A stretch of DNA of 64,000 nt from Brassica napus (lineage: Eukaryota; Streptophyta; Magnoliopsida; Brassicales; Brassicaceae). The first letter of the stretch is position 1, and each line of letters begins with the position of its first letter. The stretch covers positions 44,420,681-44,484,680 of the forward strand of contig NC_063450.1 in the NCBI RefSeq assembly GCF_020379485.1. Reading direction: 5' to 3'. A program made the translations under genes and the position numbers. Shown here one piece after another: positions 1 to 14,910 of this stretch. Under the pieces are notes generated by a model that saw only the letters and a program-made list of their open reading frames with translations, was not told the origin of the DNA and did no database searches.

Positions 1-310
1 ACACGTCCCTATACGATTGGTTGATACAATACACGGCGAGCGAGACGAATCTCTTTAATTCCTTATGGAAATGAAAAAAATAAAAAATAAACAAGGGGGA
101 AGAATAGAATTAGGGATTTTTTGGCGGTGGTTATTAGGGCTCCTCCACGACGCGACACACACTCTCTCTCTCACCTTTGACGGCGTTTTCACCACCTCCG
201 CTCCACATCGATCTTACGGTGCCTCCCTGATCTCGATCCTAGCTTTCTATATCTTCAATTTCGCAAATCGCGATTTATTCTACGCCGTTGATTTCAATGC
301 TTTGTGTGTA

Positions 311-347
<37 letters not shown>

Positions 348-478
348 CTTACGCCGCGGAGAGGATAACAAAAAACCCTAGCTTCTGACATTATCTCTCT
401 CTTAGGTTTCGCATCATTTCGTAACCTTACTGCGTGAAAATTTTATAGGAATCGCGAGCGGGGGGTGCTCTAGATGAG
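1..478. promoter_or_regulatory. 5' flank and leader of the DYAD-like gene
   Basis: Non-coding sequence before the first gene. It contains a TA run followed directly by a GA run at about 309-346, a dinucleotide microsatellite typical of plant leaders and promoters. A CT-rich stretch follows (about 391-402). The transcription start cannot be placed by eye. An open frame at 65-388 runs through the microsatellite and has no coding character. Confidence 0.5.
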
Positions 479-2858
479 ATGACGGACAAGGAGATTCGTC
501 CGATCAAGCTGAAGGCTAGCTGGGCGATGAAGAAGCATGAAGAGGGTAACAGCTCCTCCTCCCGGAAAGCTTTGGTTAAAGTCAAGTTAGAGAAGGACAA
601 GCACGTTTCTTCAGATGACGGCTCATCGGGTAAAGCCTTGGTTACTGTGAAGTTAGAGAAGGAAGAATCTGAGGTTCTTGTAGCGAGTGGGGTGATGAAG
701 AGGAAACGAATCTCTCGATTAGTGGAGAAATCTCGAAGATTCTCAGCAAAGAGTGAGAGCAGTTTGGATAAACAGAAGACATGTCATCGCAGAGGGATGA
801 CTACTCGTTGGAACACTGAACGGTATCCAAAGACCGAACCTTTTTTTTTTATTTAATTGTCAAGCTTGCTTGTCTTTTGCTGATCTTTGTATTGTGTGAC
901 AGGATTGATAACGCGGAGCGTGCGTTATTCGAGATATTGAAGGAGAAAGGAGCTTCTTTCGAGCGGCCTGTTCCACGGGCTGAGTTGCGAGTTTCAGCTC
1001 GCAGGAGAATCGGTGATACTGGGCTGTTGGACCATTTGTTGAAGCACATTGATGGGAACGTTACCCCCGGTGGCGCCGAGCGGTTTAGGAGGTGTCATAA
1101 TACCGAAGGGACCATGCAGTATTGGCTAGAGAGTGCTGATTTGATCAAAATCAAGCTTGAGTCTGGGGTTTGTGATTCTAACTGGGCTCCCCCTTCTTGG
1201 TGGAAGCTTCCGAATGTGAACAATATCATTAAACTTGAACCTGGGGTTCTTGATCCGTCCGAGTCCCCTGCAAAGCTTAAGGAAGAAATGGATAAAATGA
1301 GGAGGTAAAAAAATATGCTTGCGAGATTCTGAGTTTCAGTATTTGCTTAGTCTGAAGTTGAGGTATGCTTGAAATTTGAAAATCTCGTTTTGTTTGTGGT
1401 ATGGCAGTGAGATCAAAGAACTTGTATCTGATTTGGCACTAATTAAACGTGAATCTGGAATTCCTGATCTGGACTCGATTCCTCTAGCTCAGTGGAAGAT
1501 TCAGAGTATATCAAAAGAATCATCTGCTGTCTCCTCAAAGCTTAGGGAAGAAATTGATAAAATGAAGAGGTAATACTAATATTTCTGCAATATTCTGAGC
1601 TTTCAACATTTTTTGCTTTGTTTGTAGTCTTGTAAGCTTATTTTCTTTGCGGTATGCACTATGCAGTGATTTAAAAAAACATATATCCAAGCCAGAATTA
1701 CCAAATAATGCTGATGCAAATGAGGTGACCTTTTGAGATCATTTTTTGTTTGTTTGTTTGTTTGTCTAAGGAATGTGTGAAGATGAGAGCATATTTTGAG
1801 AGTTTCAAAACTTTTCTGTTTGCAGAAATTAATCAAGGATTTTATGAGTTGGAGGGTAAAGACTGAAAAGCAAATTGCGGAGATCTCAAATTCATTGGCA
1901 TCGACACAGGTCTAGGACTAAATTTGTTTCTAACTTCTTTGCATAGGAATGATTTTAACCTGATAAAGCTTTGTGTCTACCATGCCTCGCCTTGTTGCAG
2001 TGCATGGTTAAGGAATTAGTTTCGTGGAAAGATAAAGTAGAAAAGCAGCTGGTGGGAATTGCAAACTCGCAGAACGGTCGGCAGGCAAATGGGAGCAATT
2101 CCTTCAGTCCAGATCCTCAAAACTGGGAACATTTATTGCATAGTGCCAACTTGGATGATTTTACTGGGGACGGTTTCGAACCATGGGATGTTGATACTGA
2201 CCTTATCGATGCTCTACCAGAGGCAGAGGCTGTCAGGCCGGATACCTACTTGCTTCCACCAAATGCTCGCAAAAGCTCTTTACAGGACCATATGTGGTTT
2301 GAGGAGCAGTCAGTGCTCAACTCCGAAATGCAGAGGACAGAGAGGTTAGAGCGGTTTACTTGGTTTCTAGGTTCCAAGAGTAGGCTTTATGCTTTGTCTA
2401 ATATTTTTTTTGCTTTCCCTATATAATAGCTGCATGACCAGAGGTGATTCAAGAAGCTCCAATCAGGACAAGGCTGAGTTGACTCCAGGTTCTTCGATGA
2501 CTGCAGGTCCAAGATCAGATATTGAGGACCCAAATATTATTTCTCAGGTAACGTAGTCAGCATTGGCCAGTTGAATTGGATGATCATCTTTTGTACCCCT
2601 TAGCTGTGACTTTACCACCTTCGCATCATCTCATAGCTTTCGTTTCATTCAACTGCCACACATTGCATCTCTTGATATTTTTTACGTTTATTTTTTTTGC
2701 TAGTGCTTCACATGATTTTAAGGAGTCCATTTCTTAAAAGAATCATCATGTATTTGTTTTTTCTTCAGGAAACGTTGAAAGAGTTGGTGAGTTGGAAAGC
2801 CAAAGCGGAGCAGCAGCTAATGGAAATGTCGGACGCTGTGCGAGCTCTTCAGGGATAA
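479..2858 (+). CDS. SWI1/DYAD/AM1-like protein (At5g23610-type)
   Basis: Likely nuclear protein of the plant-specific DYAD/SWITCH1/AMEIOTIC1 family; SWI1 itself acts in meiotic cohesion and meiotic entry. Eight exons read by eye: 479-822, 903-1304, 1408-1569, 1667-1724, 1826-1909, 2001-2344, 2430-2547, 2769-2858. All have GT-AG borders and give 533 residues. Exon 2 holds the family's conserved block (residues about 115-220, from RIDNAERALFEILKEKGA to the PSWWKLPN motif). The N-terminus is lysine- and serine-rich. The C-terminal half has repeated coiled-coil units built on ELVSWK.K.E.QL, in exons 6 and 8 and in weaker form in exon 5. Several [VI]K.E motifs are spaced through the first half. 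The start is the first in-frame ATG with downstream homology. The protein is closer in layout to the short paralogue At5g23610 than to SWI1. The meiotic role is inferred from family only. Confidence 0.82.
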
Positions 2859-4328
2859 GAATCAAACCGAAACAGGCTTTTTACCATACACACAAGAGAG
2901 CAACGTTTGTTTCATCATAATGATCTCGATTCACCTACATAGAAGAATCCCTTGGAGACTTTGTACAGGGTTTCTGCTAAAAATTGAACAAAAGAAAGGG
3001 AAAAGAAAGAAAGAGGCAGTAGGGAAATCTGGAAAGTTTTATTTAGGAAGAGGTAGAAGTGATCATCTACATGAAAATGATACCCCCAAGGTAGAGAGAG
3101 AGACGCTTTTAATAGTAGTGGTTGGTCTTGCTGTATATTTCCCCTGACCACTCTCTTATTTAACAATCAAGTTCTTGAGTAATTTTTTTCTTTCTCCTTT
3201 TTCTATGAGGTCTCGTAGTATTTTCTATCGAGTTCGGATTATTGTTACTTGTTAAATAATCAAAGTAAATCATATTCCTTTTGTATCATCTGATACTATG
3301 TAAATCCTCGAGAAGTAAATACGAAACGAACCGGCTGGTTTGGTTCAAATGGTAAATCCGTAGTCCGTAGTCAATAACAATGGGCCTGTTGCAAGCCTTG
3401 ACTCAAGGCCCTTGAGCCCCCGCCTTTAAACGGTGCCATTAGAGAGGTTGAAAGATATTCCACGAATCCAATATTTCCTTCTTTGGTCCTCAATGTTTGT
3501 CAGATTTGTTAAATTGTCCTTTTATTTGTTTGAATTGCAGTTTTTTAAAATAAAACTGGGATTGGCAAATCCTAAACTCAAAATCTTCTTCAATCCACGA
3601 CGAATCACGCGATCGACTGATTCATCATCTTCTTCTTCTTCCTTCTCGTCCTCCTTGGAATCAATTCTGTCAAAGGTAACTCGATTTCTCAAGCAGTAAC
3701 TTTCTCTTTTCCTCCGTTTGAGCTTGCTCGATAGTTTTAAGAGAAGGAAACTTTAAGTTCTAAGGTTACCGATTTGATTCGTAGGGATTTCACTTTAATT
3801 CGAGAGAAGCTGTGATGTGTTTCAGGCTGATAGAATCTGAGGGTGTCTGTGTTAGTCTACAACAGTCAGTGTTTTAGTTAGTTCATAACAGCCTTAAAAA
3901 CTTGGACTCACACTCATATCTTTGATCCTTGAAGGTTATAAGAACCCTAAAGGAGAGACCTTTTTGAACTAATTGCTTTGAAATTGAAAAATAAAAGCTT
4001 CAGATATCCATCTCCGCGTTTATCCTCCTTTTGGCTGGTACACTTTATTGTAAGTTATTCAAGTTTATAACTTTGATTGATGAGTAGTGTAAGTGAGCAA
4101 GAAAGATTCTGACTTGCGCTTTTTTTTTTTTTTATGGTTACGGTTGTTCCTTCATTTATCTTTTGCTTGTACACTATATGATGTTCCAAAGCCTAAAACT
4201 ATTAGTGTAGTATTTGCTTGTCACTTGGCGTTTTATCTTCTTCTTTTTTATGCAATTGGAGTTGCTAAGCTTCTCAGATTACTAACTCTCCTTTCTGTTG
4301 GACTTGTAGGGCGACAAAGGAGGAAGAA
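2859..4328. other. Intergenic: 3' UTR of the DYAD-like gene and leader of the DnaJ gene
   Basis: No convincing coding exon. The DnaJ gene appears to have a leader intron at 3676-4309 (donor CAAAG/GTAACT, acceptor TTGTAG/GGCG), which puts its promoter near 3400-3560. Open frames at 2920-3147 and 4093-4356 lack any family resemblance. Confidence 0.5.
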
Positions 4329-5418
4329 ATGGAGGAGTTTGTGGACCATTACATAGTTCTAGGTTTACCTTCTGGAGAGGAAGCTCAGAACCTTAGCGAG
4401 AAGGAGATTTCAAAAGCATACAGGCTGAAAGCTTTGTACTTGCATCCGGACAAACGCCGAGACGATCCCGATGCTCATGAGAAGTTTCAGAGGCTCAAGA
4501 CATCTTACGAGGTTCTCAAAGACGAGAAAGCTCGGAAGCTCTTCGATGATCTTCTTAGAATCCAGCGCGAGAAACAGCACAAGAAATCGCAGGTGGATTC
4601 CAAGAGGCGCAAGATGATGTCTGATCTGGAGGAAAGGGAGCAGCGTTCTGGTTTTGCTCCTAGTCATGCCGCGGCTAGACCTTATGATGAAGAGGAGAGA
4701 ATCGCAAGGAAGCTTAAGGAGGAGGTGGATAGGATACGTGCACAACATGCCAAGAAGAGAGGCGGTTTCGAAACTCCTCCTGAGAGTGGTGGTGATGATG
4801 TAAAGAGGGGAGAAGATAGAAGTGGAAGTGGAGGTGGAGGTGGTGCTAGTGTTCAGCTTGATAAAGAGAGAATGTTGAAGGTTTCTTGGGAAACGATTGG
4901 TGAAGGTTATACAGCGGGAAGGCTCAGAGAAGTGTTTTCAGAGTTTGGTGAGGTTGAAGATGTTGTGATTAGGAGTACAAAGAAGAAGTGCTCCGCTCTT
5001 ATTGTAATGGCTACGAAAGATGGAGCTGTGAGTGTTATCTTTTACTTAATTTGGTCTCTCTCTTTTTCGTTATATAACAATGAAGAAGCTAATCGTGGAT
5101 TGTTTCTTTTCTTATAGGTAGCAGCGACGAGAACACTGTGTGGTGATCTCTCTAACCCATTACTAGTTGTACCTCTTCAAAGAGCAGCACAAACCGATTT
5201 TCAAACCGCTAAGAAATCTGCAGAAGCAGAACCGCAGAGTAACATAGTAGGTGCTGGTTACCAAGCTTATGAAGACCAGGTCATGGAAAGACTTAAAAAG
5301 GTTAGTTTCTACTCCAAACATTCATTCATGTTGTTGATCTATTGAAATAGATGCCACAGCTTTCTCACATTTTTTAATTTATTTTGTCTTTGAATAGGCG
5401 GCTATGAACCAGAAATGA
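4329..5418 (+). CDS. DnaJ (J-domain) protein with C-terminal RRM, DNAJC17-like (At5g23590-type)
   Basis: J-domain co-chaperone, probably nuclear and splicing-related, as known for DNAJC17/Cwc23-type proteins. Exons 4329-5027, 5118-5300 and 5398-5418 give 300 residues with GT-AG borders. The J domain occupies about residues 5-75 with the HPD tripeptide at 39-41, which stimulates Hsp70 ATPase. A charged helical stretch rich in K, R and E follows to about 150, then a glycine-rich linker. An RNA-recognition-motif-like fold (about 183-250) has the pattern LKVSW...FSEFGEVEDVVI. The start is the ATG 20 bases after the inferred leader-intron acceptor. The neighbour order (DYAD-like, DnaJ, CPK12) matches Arabidopsis. 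Family assignment is firm; the splicing role is inferred. Confidence 0.9.
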
Positions 5419-6783
5419 TAAAAAGGAGTATAATTAAGCCACATGATGTTAAGCATTAAGCTTCTTCAAGACCAAAGTGGAAGTCTCTATTTCATATCAT
5501 AGACTCGTGGTCCTTGCATGTTCTTTTTCTTGTAATGATATAGAGTTCAACAAGTATTTGTGGACATCCATTGTGATATCAAATGGTTGTTATAGAATCT
5601 ATAATTCTACCAACTCTAAAAGTCATACAAATGTTTTCTTTGTGGGGAATTAATGTCTCGAGTTCACGTGTTTGTTTCGCATAAAATTGTCTTTTTCTGT
5701 TTTTTTTTTTTTTCTCAAAACAAAAGCTGATTCCCTTGATATTTTGCAGAAAATTCAAAACGTTGAGAATACATTTTTTTATAGATAAAAGGAAATCAGG
5801 TTTGGGTAAAACAGGGAATGGTATTCGCTGAACTAATAAGCATTAAGCACATGGATGCCTATCGCAAAGTTGAAAACTTTACATAAAAATAGTGTTCTGT
5901 CAGTAAAATACAAAAATTAATCTAAAAAAATCTGGTACAGCTAACATAAAAATAGTGTTCTGTCCAGTGTTTTGAAAAAGTTCCAGTGTTTTTGAAAAAG
6001 TGTTTTGAAAATCGGACCGGACTAATCGGTCGGACCATGACTCGCCTCCAAACCGGTTCCAGATAATGTCAAAAACTGGATTTGAGTTAAATCGGCAAAC
6101 CCAGTAAAAAATCAGTCAAACTCGCTAAAACCGATAATCTGATTCGATATTAAAATTTGATTTTTTTCGAATTCAAGTTAAAAATAAATAAAAAATTATA
6201 AGTTTTTTAAAAGATTTCGTAAAAGTCATATTATTTCTCAAATATCTATCTACATAAATTAGTTTCTATTATATTTTATATAATTTTTGATGTTTTCATT
6301 TTATTTTCATATCATTTTTAAATTCTAACAATGATATAAAATTGTATAAAAATAATTTTGTAGTTATACATATATACATATAATTATTTAATCTAAAATT
6401 AGATTAAAATTTAAAATCGGGTTTAACCGGTTAGACTAGTCCGACCAATGAACCAGTTACAATGTAAAATCAATGTCTGGTGCGGTTTTAAATACAAAAT
6501 TAATCCATAAATATCTGGTATATCTAATCATTATTTGACAACATTTTCAAGTCATTTAATTTTCATTTACTTTCCTAATTTGTATTTAATTTAAAGTGAA
6601 AAGACAAAACTCAAAAGGAAAGCTAATTAATGGTAATCAATTAATCATCCCAAGTGGTCAAGAAATGGTTTATCGCTTCACTTCCCTCTCTTCAATATCT
6701 CCAAGTCAGTTTCTTTGCTCTTCATCTTCCTTCCTCCTCTGCTTAAACTAAACCACAAGAACACAAAAGATCACTCTCAAACT
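5419..6783. other. AT-rich intergenic region before CPK12
   Basis: Contains the 3' UTR of the DnaJ gene, a short local duplication around 5883-6010 (ACATAAAAATAGTGTTCTGT occurs twice), a repeat-like block at about 5990-6490, and the CPK12 promoter and leader. No coding exon seen. Confidence 0.5.
5990..6490. repeat. Possible degenerate repeat or MITE with CCGGTT-rich ends
   Basis: An extremely AT-rich core is bounded by two blocks rich in CGGACC, CCGGTT and GTCCGACC. The right block (about 6416-6455) resembles the reverse complement of the left block (about 6009-6060) only loosely. No clean target duplication was found. It could be an old non-autonomous DNA element or a retroelement fragment. 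Confidence 0.3.
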
Positions 6784-8984
<2,201 letters not shown>

Positions 8985-9157
8985 ACTTATTTATCATACT
9001 GAAATTTCTTTGTTTGACATTAATAAGTTTAACAAAACAATCAAAAGCTGAGTTTTTCTTATAATGTTTTTTGAAAGTTAACATTAAAACGCAAAAACAA
9101 AACTAAAAATTCAAGAAACTGTAACTAGCACATATATAAAAGGATGAAGGGAAAAGA

Positions 9158-12100
9158 TTAGTTTGTTTTCTTGTTGTCTTCTTCTTCTTCTTTCTCAGTG
9201 ATCAACTTCTTCTCTGCAGTTTCATCCTCACCTCCAAAACCAAACTCGTTAACACGTGTCTTGTCCACAGGGTAAACCCATCTTTGGTACAAGTATATCA
9301 AGAATATCACATCTGAAAAACACAGAGAATGTCCATTATATAAGTCTGTTTTTAGAATCTGATTCTGAAGTAGTCAAGAAGGTATTTTGCTAGATTTTAC
9401 TCACCATCTCGGAATACAGAAAGCCGATGCAGAATCGGCATTTTGATGACAAAGGCAAAGAGATCATCGATAATGGTGTTGAGGAACTTGTAAGTCATCT
9501 GTCTCCATGGTAGATGTGCCACTGACTTTAGCTTATAGTTGATGAATAACTGAGGACACATCATGATGAAACCTGCAAAAAAAAAACCAAACACATCTCA
9601 TTGGTTTCAACTCTAAACGATTTCACAATGAGAGTTTTCTCAACAATTTTTTAAGGCTGGTGACGGCTTTTACCGAACATGTAGACACAGCTTGTTAGTG
9701 AAGACAAGATCCACGAATACCAGCTCTTGTGACGTTCGTAAGCCAGAGAATATATGGATAATCCCACGACAAGGAGGAGAAGCACATAGGATAAGAACTT
9801 TATGGCAATGTCATCATACTCTTTGGTTTTATTGCTTGCATATGATTCACGATCGTGGAACCTCAACCTTGGAATCATTCCACTTCGATCAACCTATCAA
9901 GTTTACATATGGATAAGCAACAACATCAGAAATGAAACGTGTAAATACTACAAGTACCTCTATGCGCATGGCCTTCCCTATTTTCCAGAATTCAATGCAG
10001 ACACCAACTCCGGAACTGGCCAGTATCATCCATGAAGTGTCGTTGTCAAGCAAGTAGAGGAAGATGACAAACTGACAGATAAAGTTCAGTACAACAGACT
10101 TTGCAGACAGTCCTTCCATAGATTTGTTTTTGTTCCAGAATTGGATATCTACAGGGTAAGCAACAAGATAAGTCAATATCAACAAACGTTAAGAAAGAGG
10201 CTGTTATATTTTTGGGTCTTAAATTACCATTTTTAAATGCCAAGAAGTCGAACACAGAATGAAGCATCGAAACAAACATCGTGATGCCCAACAGATAGGG
10301 ATTTCCTTCCAGAAAAACTCTCTGCAAAGCAATATAAACATGTTTACAATCATCTCCAAGAAGAAAAACAGCATCTATTAAAAATATAACACCACATCGT
10401 AGGTTCATGTGAAACATAAAGGGGACCAGAATTACCTTTAGTTCGTCAGATTCACCATCAAGCATGCTTCCATAGCTACGCTGCATCTGGAAAGACTGAT
10501 CAACTTGCTGAAACAGCTGCCACTTCATCATGCTTATGGGGCTTATTTCAAGATCAAGTTGTACTTCTGAGACTGTCTCATTCATTGGAATCATCTTGTC
10601 CCTTAGCAGCCAAAACTCATTGAAGTAAATAGTAGGATAGTAATTTCCCGTGCTAGGTTCTACCAGCAAGTCTGTAACTCTAAAGTTTAAGTACAACACA
10701 TAACATATTGGGTAAGTAGACATACGCCAAGAGAGTTGTGTAAAACCTAAATAGTTATTAAGTATTTAATCCTTTTTACAAAAAGAAATAAAAGGATACG
10801 GGGAGCAATGTTTGGTGGTACACCATTCTGTGAGTAGCTGTAACAAAATTGAAAGCGGATATTAGTCAACCATGGAGTCATATTTAATGCAATATTGACA
10901 GACAGCCAAAAAGTAAATCAAGTATGCCAACAACTGCCAATGTTTTTATATGTAGTGGTGTCTCCCCTGTCATTGCTTAAGGTTATAGCCACAGTTGATT
11001 AGTTTAATTACTCAGCTAAATATTTTGGACGAGAAAGTGAATCCATCATTTTGATCTTTTATTATTTCATTTTACTTTGCAATGGTTGTTTCTAGAGTCC
11101 CAGTCTTTTTATACAACACAAAATACCAGAACGACTTACTGAGTAAAATCATCGACCAGGTTAATCGTGACATTGGGTTTCCAGAGGGATACCCATTCCA
11201 CAGGGACTTCTTCCTTGACATCCGAGTTTTTATCAACAACTTTCTGCGAAGCAAGTTTCACGTTAGTTCGTTATTACACACCTATTGAACTCATCAGAGT
11301 CCAAGACAATAACATAAAACTCTACGCAATATTCCCTCAAAGAAAACTTTCACACACGCATGCATACCTCAGGTTCTGGCTGGGATTCATCAGAGTCTTT
11401 AGCATTACCTAAGAGGCTCTTCTTCTTATTTGCTTTTCGCTTTGGAAAGTAAGTCGCAACAGCTGAAATAGCCAAAAGACAAGTCACATTCAGCTAATAC
11501 AGAAACCTAAAGAAAGAGCCTTTTGAGAAAGGTCTTACGGTGAGTCCTGCCAAAGCTATTAAGCGGTTGGTATTCAGGATCACTGGGGTCTATAGGGAAT
11601 CCAGATCGAGCAAAGAAGACATGAGCATACAGACTTCCATTATTCTGTAACGTCTGTAACAACACAGCATAGCGAAGTTAGTAAACTCAATGCAGCTTCG
11701 AAAATAAAGTCAAGCATGTGAATTTTTTTTTTTTTTATAGTACCTGAGATGGATAATACTTGAGTGATCGAGTCCTGATACTCTCTGGTGTCCACACAGC
11801 ATAAGGTATATTCGTCTCGTGCCAATAGAGCGCACCTTCGTTGCTAAAGTCAGTGAACTTCTCTTGCTCTGATAGATAAAACCACATATCCTACAAAGAG
11901 ACATTCATCATTGGTTCCAATTAGAATCAAATCTTCAAAACCCTAATTCTCTAAAGACTAATGAGAGAAGCGCAGTTTAGTAAATTACCAATGATTCGCC
12001 CTTGTGGAAGAGATTGGTCATGAGGTGATGAGGCTGAGCAGGATCCATCGGTTTCTGCTTAGGCGAAAAGAACTTCGAAGCAAAGTACCAGAACACTGCG

Positions 12101-12225
12101 ATCCTTATTATTCCGGATACCGTTGAGCCAAACCCTCTCTGCTGCTGCTGCTGCTGCTGCGGCTGAGCATCGCCGCCGCCAGCAGCCTCTGCTACCGCCG
12201 CCGTTTGTCCTGCCGGCGGGGCCAT
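9158..12225 (-). CDS. CLPTM1-family transmembrane protein (At5g23575-type)
   Basis: Multi-pass ER or plasma-membrane protein of the cleft-lip-and-palate TM1 family; its biochemical role in plants is unknown. Twelve exons on the minus strand, in gene order: 11989-12225, 11744-11890, 11539-11653, 11368-11462, 11140-11243, 10800-10837, 10436-10671, 10228-10321, 9958-10148, 9674-9893, 9405-9572, 9158-9312. Together they total 600 codons (599 residues), with GT-AG borders and consistent phases. The N-terminus is rich in Ala and Gln (a CAG/CTG-type run near 12145). A first membrane segment (ISGIIRIAVFWYFASKFF) lies near residue 45. The luminal domain contains NVTINLVDD and PPNIAP, typical of the family. 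Hydrophobic helices cluster in the last 250 residues, before an acidic-lysine tail (EKEEEEDNKKTN). Confidence 0.9.
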
Positions 12226-12746
12226 GTTATCGGATCGAGACTGTGAGGATGGATGCTTTCCGTTACGTATACGGCGGCGATTCAGCTGAGATGTGAAACT
12301 CGTCGAGGAGATTGTTGGATTCAGTGGAGAGATATTTAACGCAGATTTTTAAATATTTTATATTTTTAATTTGTTTTTTAATAAAGAGATCGAAGTCGTG
12401 TGACGATGCTCTTCCAATGTTAATGCAAGTAAGAGTCATCGTCTTTGTCAAACATTATTAGTATAATTGCACGCTAGGCCCTTATAGTTTAGATATCTTT
12501 ACTATTATCACCTCCAACATGTTAAATATCTATAATTGCCCCCCCAGATTTCGAGACTCTTAAGCAGAACTCCTCGACTTTTGATAACATTTAAACTTTG
12601 TTTTGGTCACAAAATACTTCCTTAGCCGTCTTACTGAAAATGGAGAATAACAAGCGTCTTAAATCTCCTTAGATTATTATTATCCCTGCTGAGATTGAGA
12701 ATAGTCTTTCTTCTCCAATCTCTCCTTAGATTCACCAACGTGAGAG
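12226..12746. other. Spacer between the CLPTM1 gene and SGS3
   Basis: Carries the CLPTM1 promoter and leader, which read leftwards, and the SGS3 3' UTR and terminator. No additional exon or RNA gene is recognisable. Confidence 0.5.
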
Positions 12747-14910
12747 CTAGTAGTCTTCTGTGTCATCTGCATCGTGGAGGCCGTGCTTGCTCATGAGCTG
12801 CTCCAACGCCTTATCAAATCCCCTCTCAAGATCAAGCATCTCCTCGAAATACTTTTTCTTCAAGTCTGCCATCTTCTTCTCCTGCTCTTCTATCAGCTTC
12901 TCCCTCTCCTCCACAAACTCTTTCATCTCCTTCTCTTGGCATTCTATGAAGCTGGACACTTCTTCAGCCCTGCATAAGAAGAATGTGTGTTTAGTTTACT
13001 CGTGTTTCACCAAAACCGCAGAGGATTTCTGTAAGTTTTTGTATACATTACCTCTTTCGCAAATCAACAACTTTAGAACGCTCATGCTGCTGCAGCATCT
13101 CGAAGTTCTCTTCCTTTGCGTCCCTTTTCTCATGTATCTGCTTGATGGACTCTTTGAAAAACTTGTCTTGTGAATCCATCTTCAACCCACCAAGTTTTTT
13201 TTGTTTTCCAAAATCAAAAGAGTGTGTGTCAGTAAGCACTTGAAAACATCAAGTGTGTGTTTTACGAGATTAAAAAAACATACCTCTTCTCGGTTCTGCT
13301 CATGCTGCATCTTTGTTCTCTGTCTCACGATACGGTTATCTTCTGCAGTTTTACGCAGCTTCTCGCTCAAAATCCCCAGCGATTCCTCAAGCCCCTTGGC
13401 GTGCTTGTTCTGTTTCGTCAGCTTGTTCTTGAACCAGTTAAGCTGCTGATTGTCTTCAGCGATCTGCCTCAGCTCCTTCACCACGTACTCCTGGTACGAC
13501 TTCATCTCGTACGTCAGCCCTGTTTTCCCTACTAAATCAATCAAAAATACATTACCAAGGACCGACAAAACTCTTAATCAAGACTTCAAACATATATCTG
13601 TAATGGAGAGAGAACAACCTTGACAGTGTTGATTGAATGAATCCAGATCTTGCTTGGTCGCAAGGAAGCCATACAGCTGGCGAACACCTCCAGAAAACCA
13701 TCTGCGGCAACGGTCCCAGGCGTCTCTATCAAACCCCTTTTGAGCTAAGTCCCTGTGTAGGCGGTCAGCCTCAAAGTAGCCAGTGGCGGTACTCTCAAAG
13801 ATCAGAACACTAATCCCACGATGGCCCTGTGGACCATAGGAGTGGCGTGCTTTAATAGCAGGATACTCGTTAAAGTACTCCAGCAGCTCCGGGTTGCCCA
13901 TTCCTAGCCACTGATATGTACAAACATTAGTTATGATTTATAAAAGGAAAAAAAAGACAGAAGAAGAAGTTAACCTTGTCTTTCTCGTCCTTGTCCAGCC
14001 TAGTATTCATGATGACAACCATTGGCGGCCAGACAATCTCATGGTCCTTTTCCTCCTCACCCAAACCCTTCCACTGCCCGTAAATTTCACCACAGGGAAT
14101 GACAGATGCTCCCCTCATCTGCAGATCCCTGTCCAGAACCTCAGCCAGTTCCCTGTGGAGCTTAACACGTCTAGCTCCCTTTGTCCTCGCGTGAGCTACA
14201 AGTGGCTGAAGCTTGTACCAGTCAATAGCGCCAGGCCCGTTCTGGCAAGCCGGACAATGCCACTGCCTCTGCGGCTCGTTAATCTGCTCGATAGACAAGC
14301 TATCCAAGCTGTCGAAAAACTTCTTAAACCACTTGTTCTGCTTCCTCGTCCCATGGCTTTGCTGGCTCACATCGGAGTCGTAGTCATCACTCGCGAGGTC
14401 TTCATCAGAATCATCCAAAGCATCGCAATCATCCTCCTCTCCCTCAGAAACATCATCATCATCCACCTCTGGAACCTCCTCAGTCACAACAGTCTGCTGA
14501 GCAGCACCCGGTCTCGACTGCCAATTCCATCCTCCTTCCAGAGGAGGTCGAGTCACAGGAGCCGAAGCACCACCATACCCTCTGTTCATCGCTTGTCCTC
14601 GCCCAGCTCCGCGACCAGTAGAGACTTGCGTTCCCCTTCCTCTCCCGTAGCCATTAATACCCCTCCCTTGCTGCTGCTGCTGACCACCCCACGCTCTAGG
14701 AGGGTTCTGGTTAGGAGCTGTGGCCCATAACTTCCCAGCAGCAGCGTTACCAGGCTTGTTCTTGTTCCGTTTGGAGAAGACCTCCCACTCTCCTCCATCG
14801 TCTTGTGAAGGACCCAGCTTCGTCTCTGAAAAGCCTTTCGCCAGCTGCTCAACCTCTGCGTTAGAGCCACCCGAAGAGACGTTCTTTCCCTTATCACCCC
14901 TTGAACCCAT
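12747..14910 (-). CDS. SGS3: SGS3, suppressor of gene silencing 3 (zf-XS / XS / coiled coil)
   Basis: RNA-binding partner of RDR6 that stabilises cleaved RNAs in siRNA bodies for tasiRNA and transgene or virus silencing in the cytoplasm. Exons in gene order: 13975-14910, 13619-13910, 13284-13528, 13052-13179, 12747-12969, giving 607 residues (Arabidopsis about 625). A disordered N-terminus is rich in G, R and Q, followed by an acidic block (about 147-180). The zinc-finger-XS motif WHCPACQNGPGAIDWY lies near 217-232. The XS domain runs about 285-400, and a long coiled coil rich in K, E and Q covers about 420-600. I chose the start at 14910 (MGSRGDKGKN) because its alignment resembles Arabidopsis; an upstream in-frame ATG at 14955 lies in the leader. 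A leader intron is probable between 14911 and about 15220. No inactivating change seen. Confidence 0.96.

Noticed and set aside
13933..14730. 265-residue plus-strand frame opposite SGS3
   Set aside because: Shadow of the SGS3 first exon, whose zf-XS and XS motifs are unambiguous.
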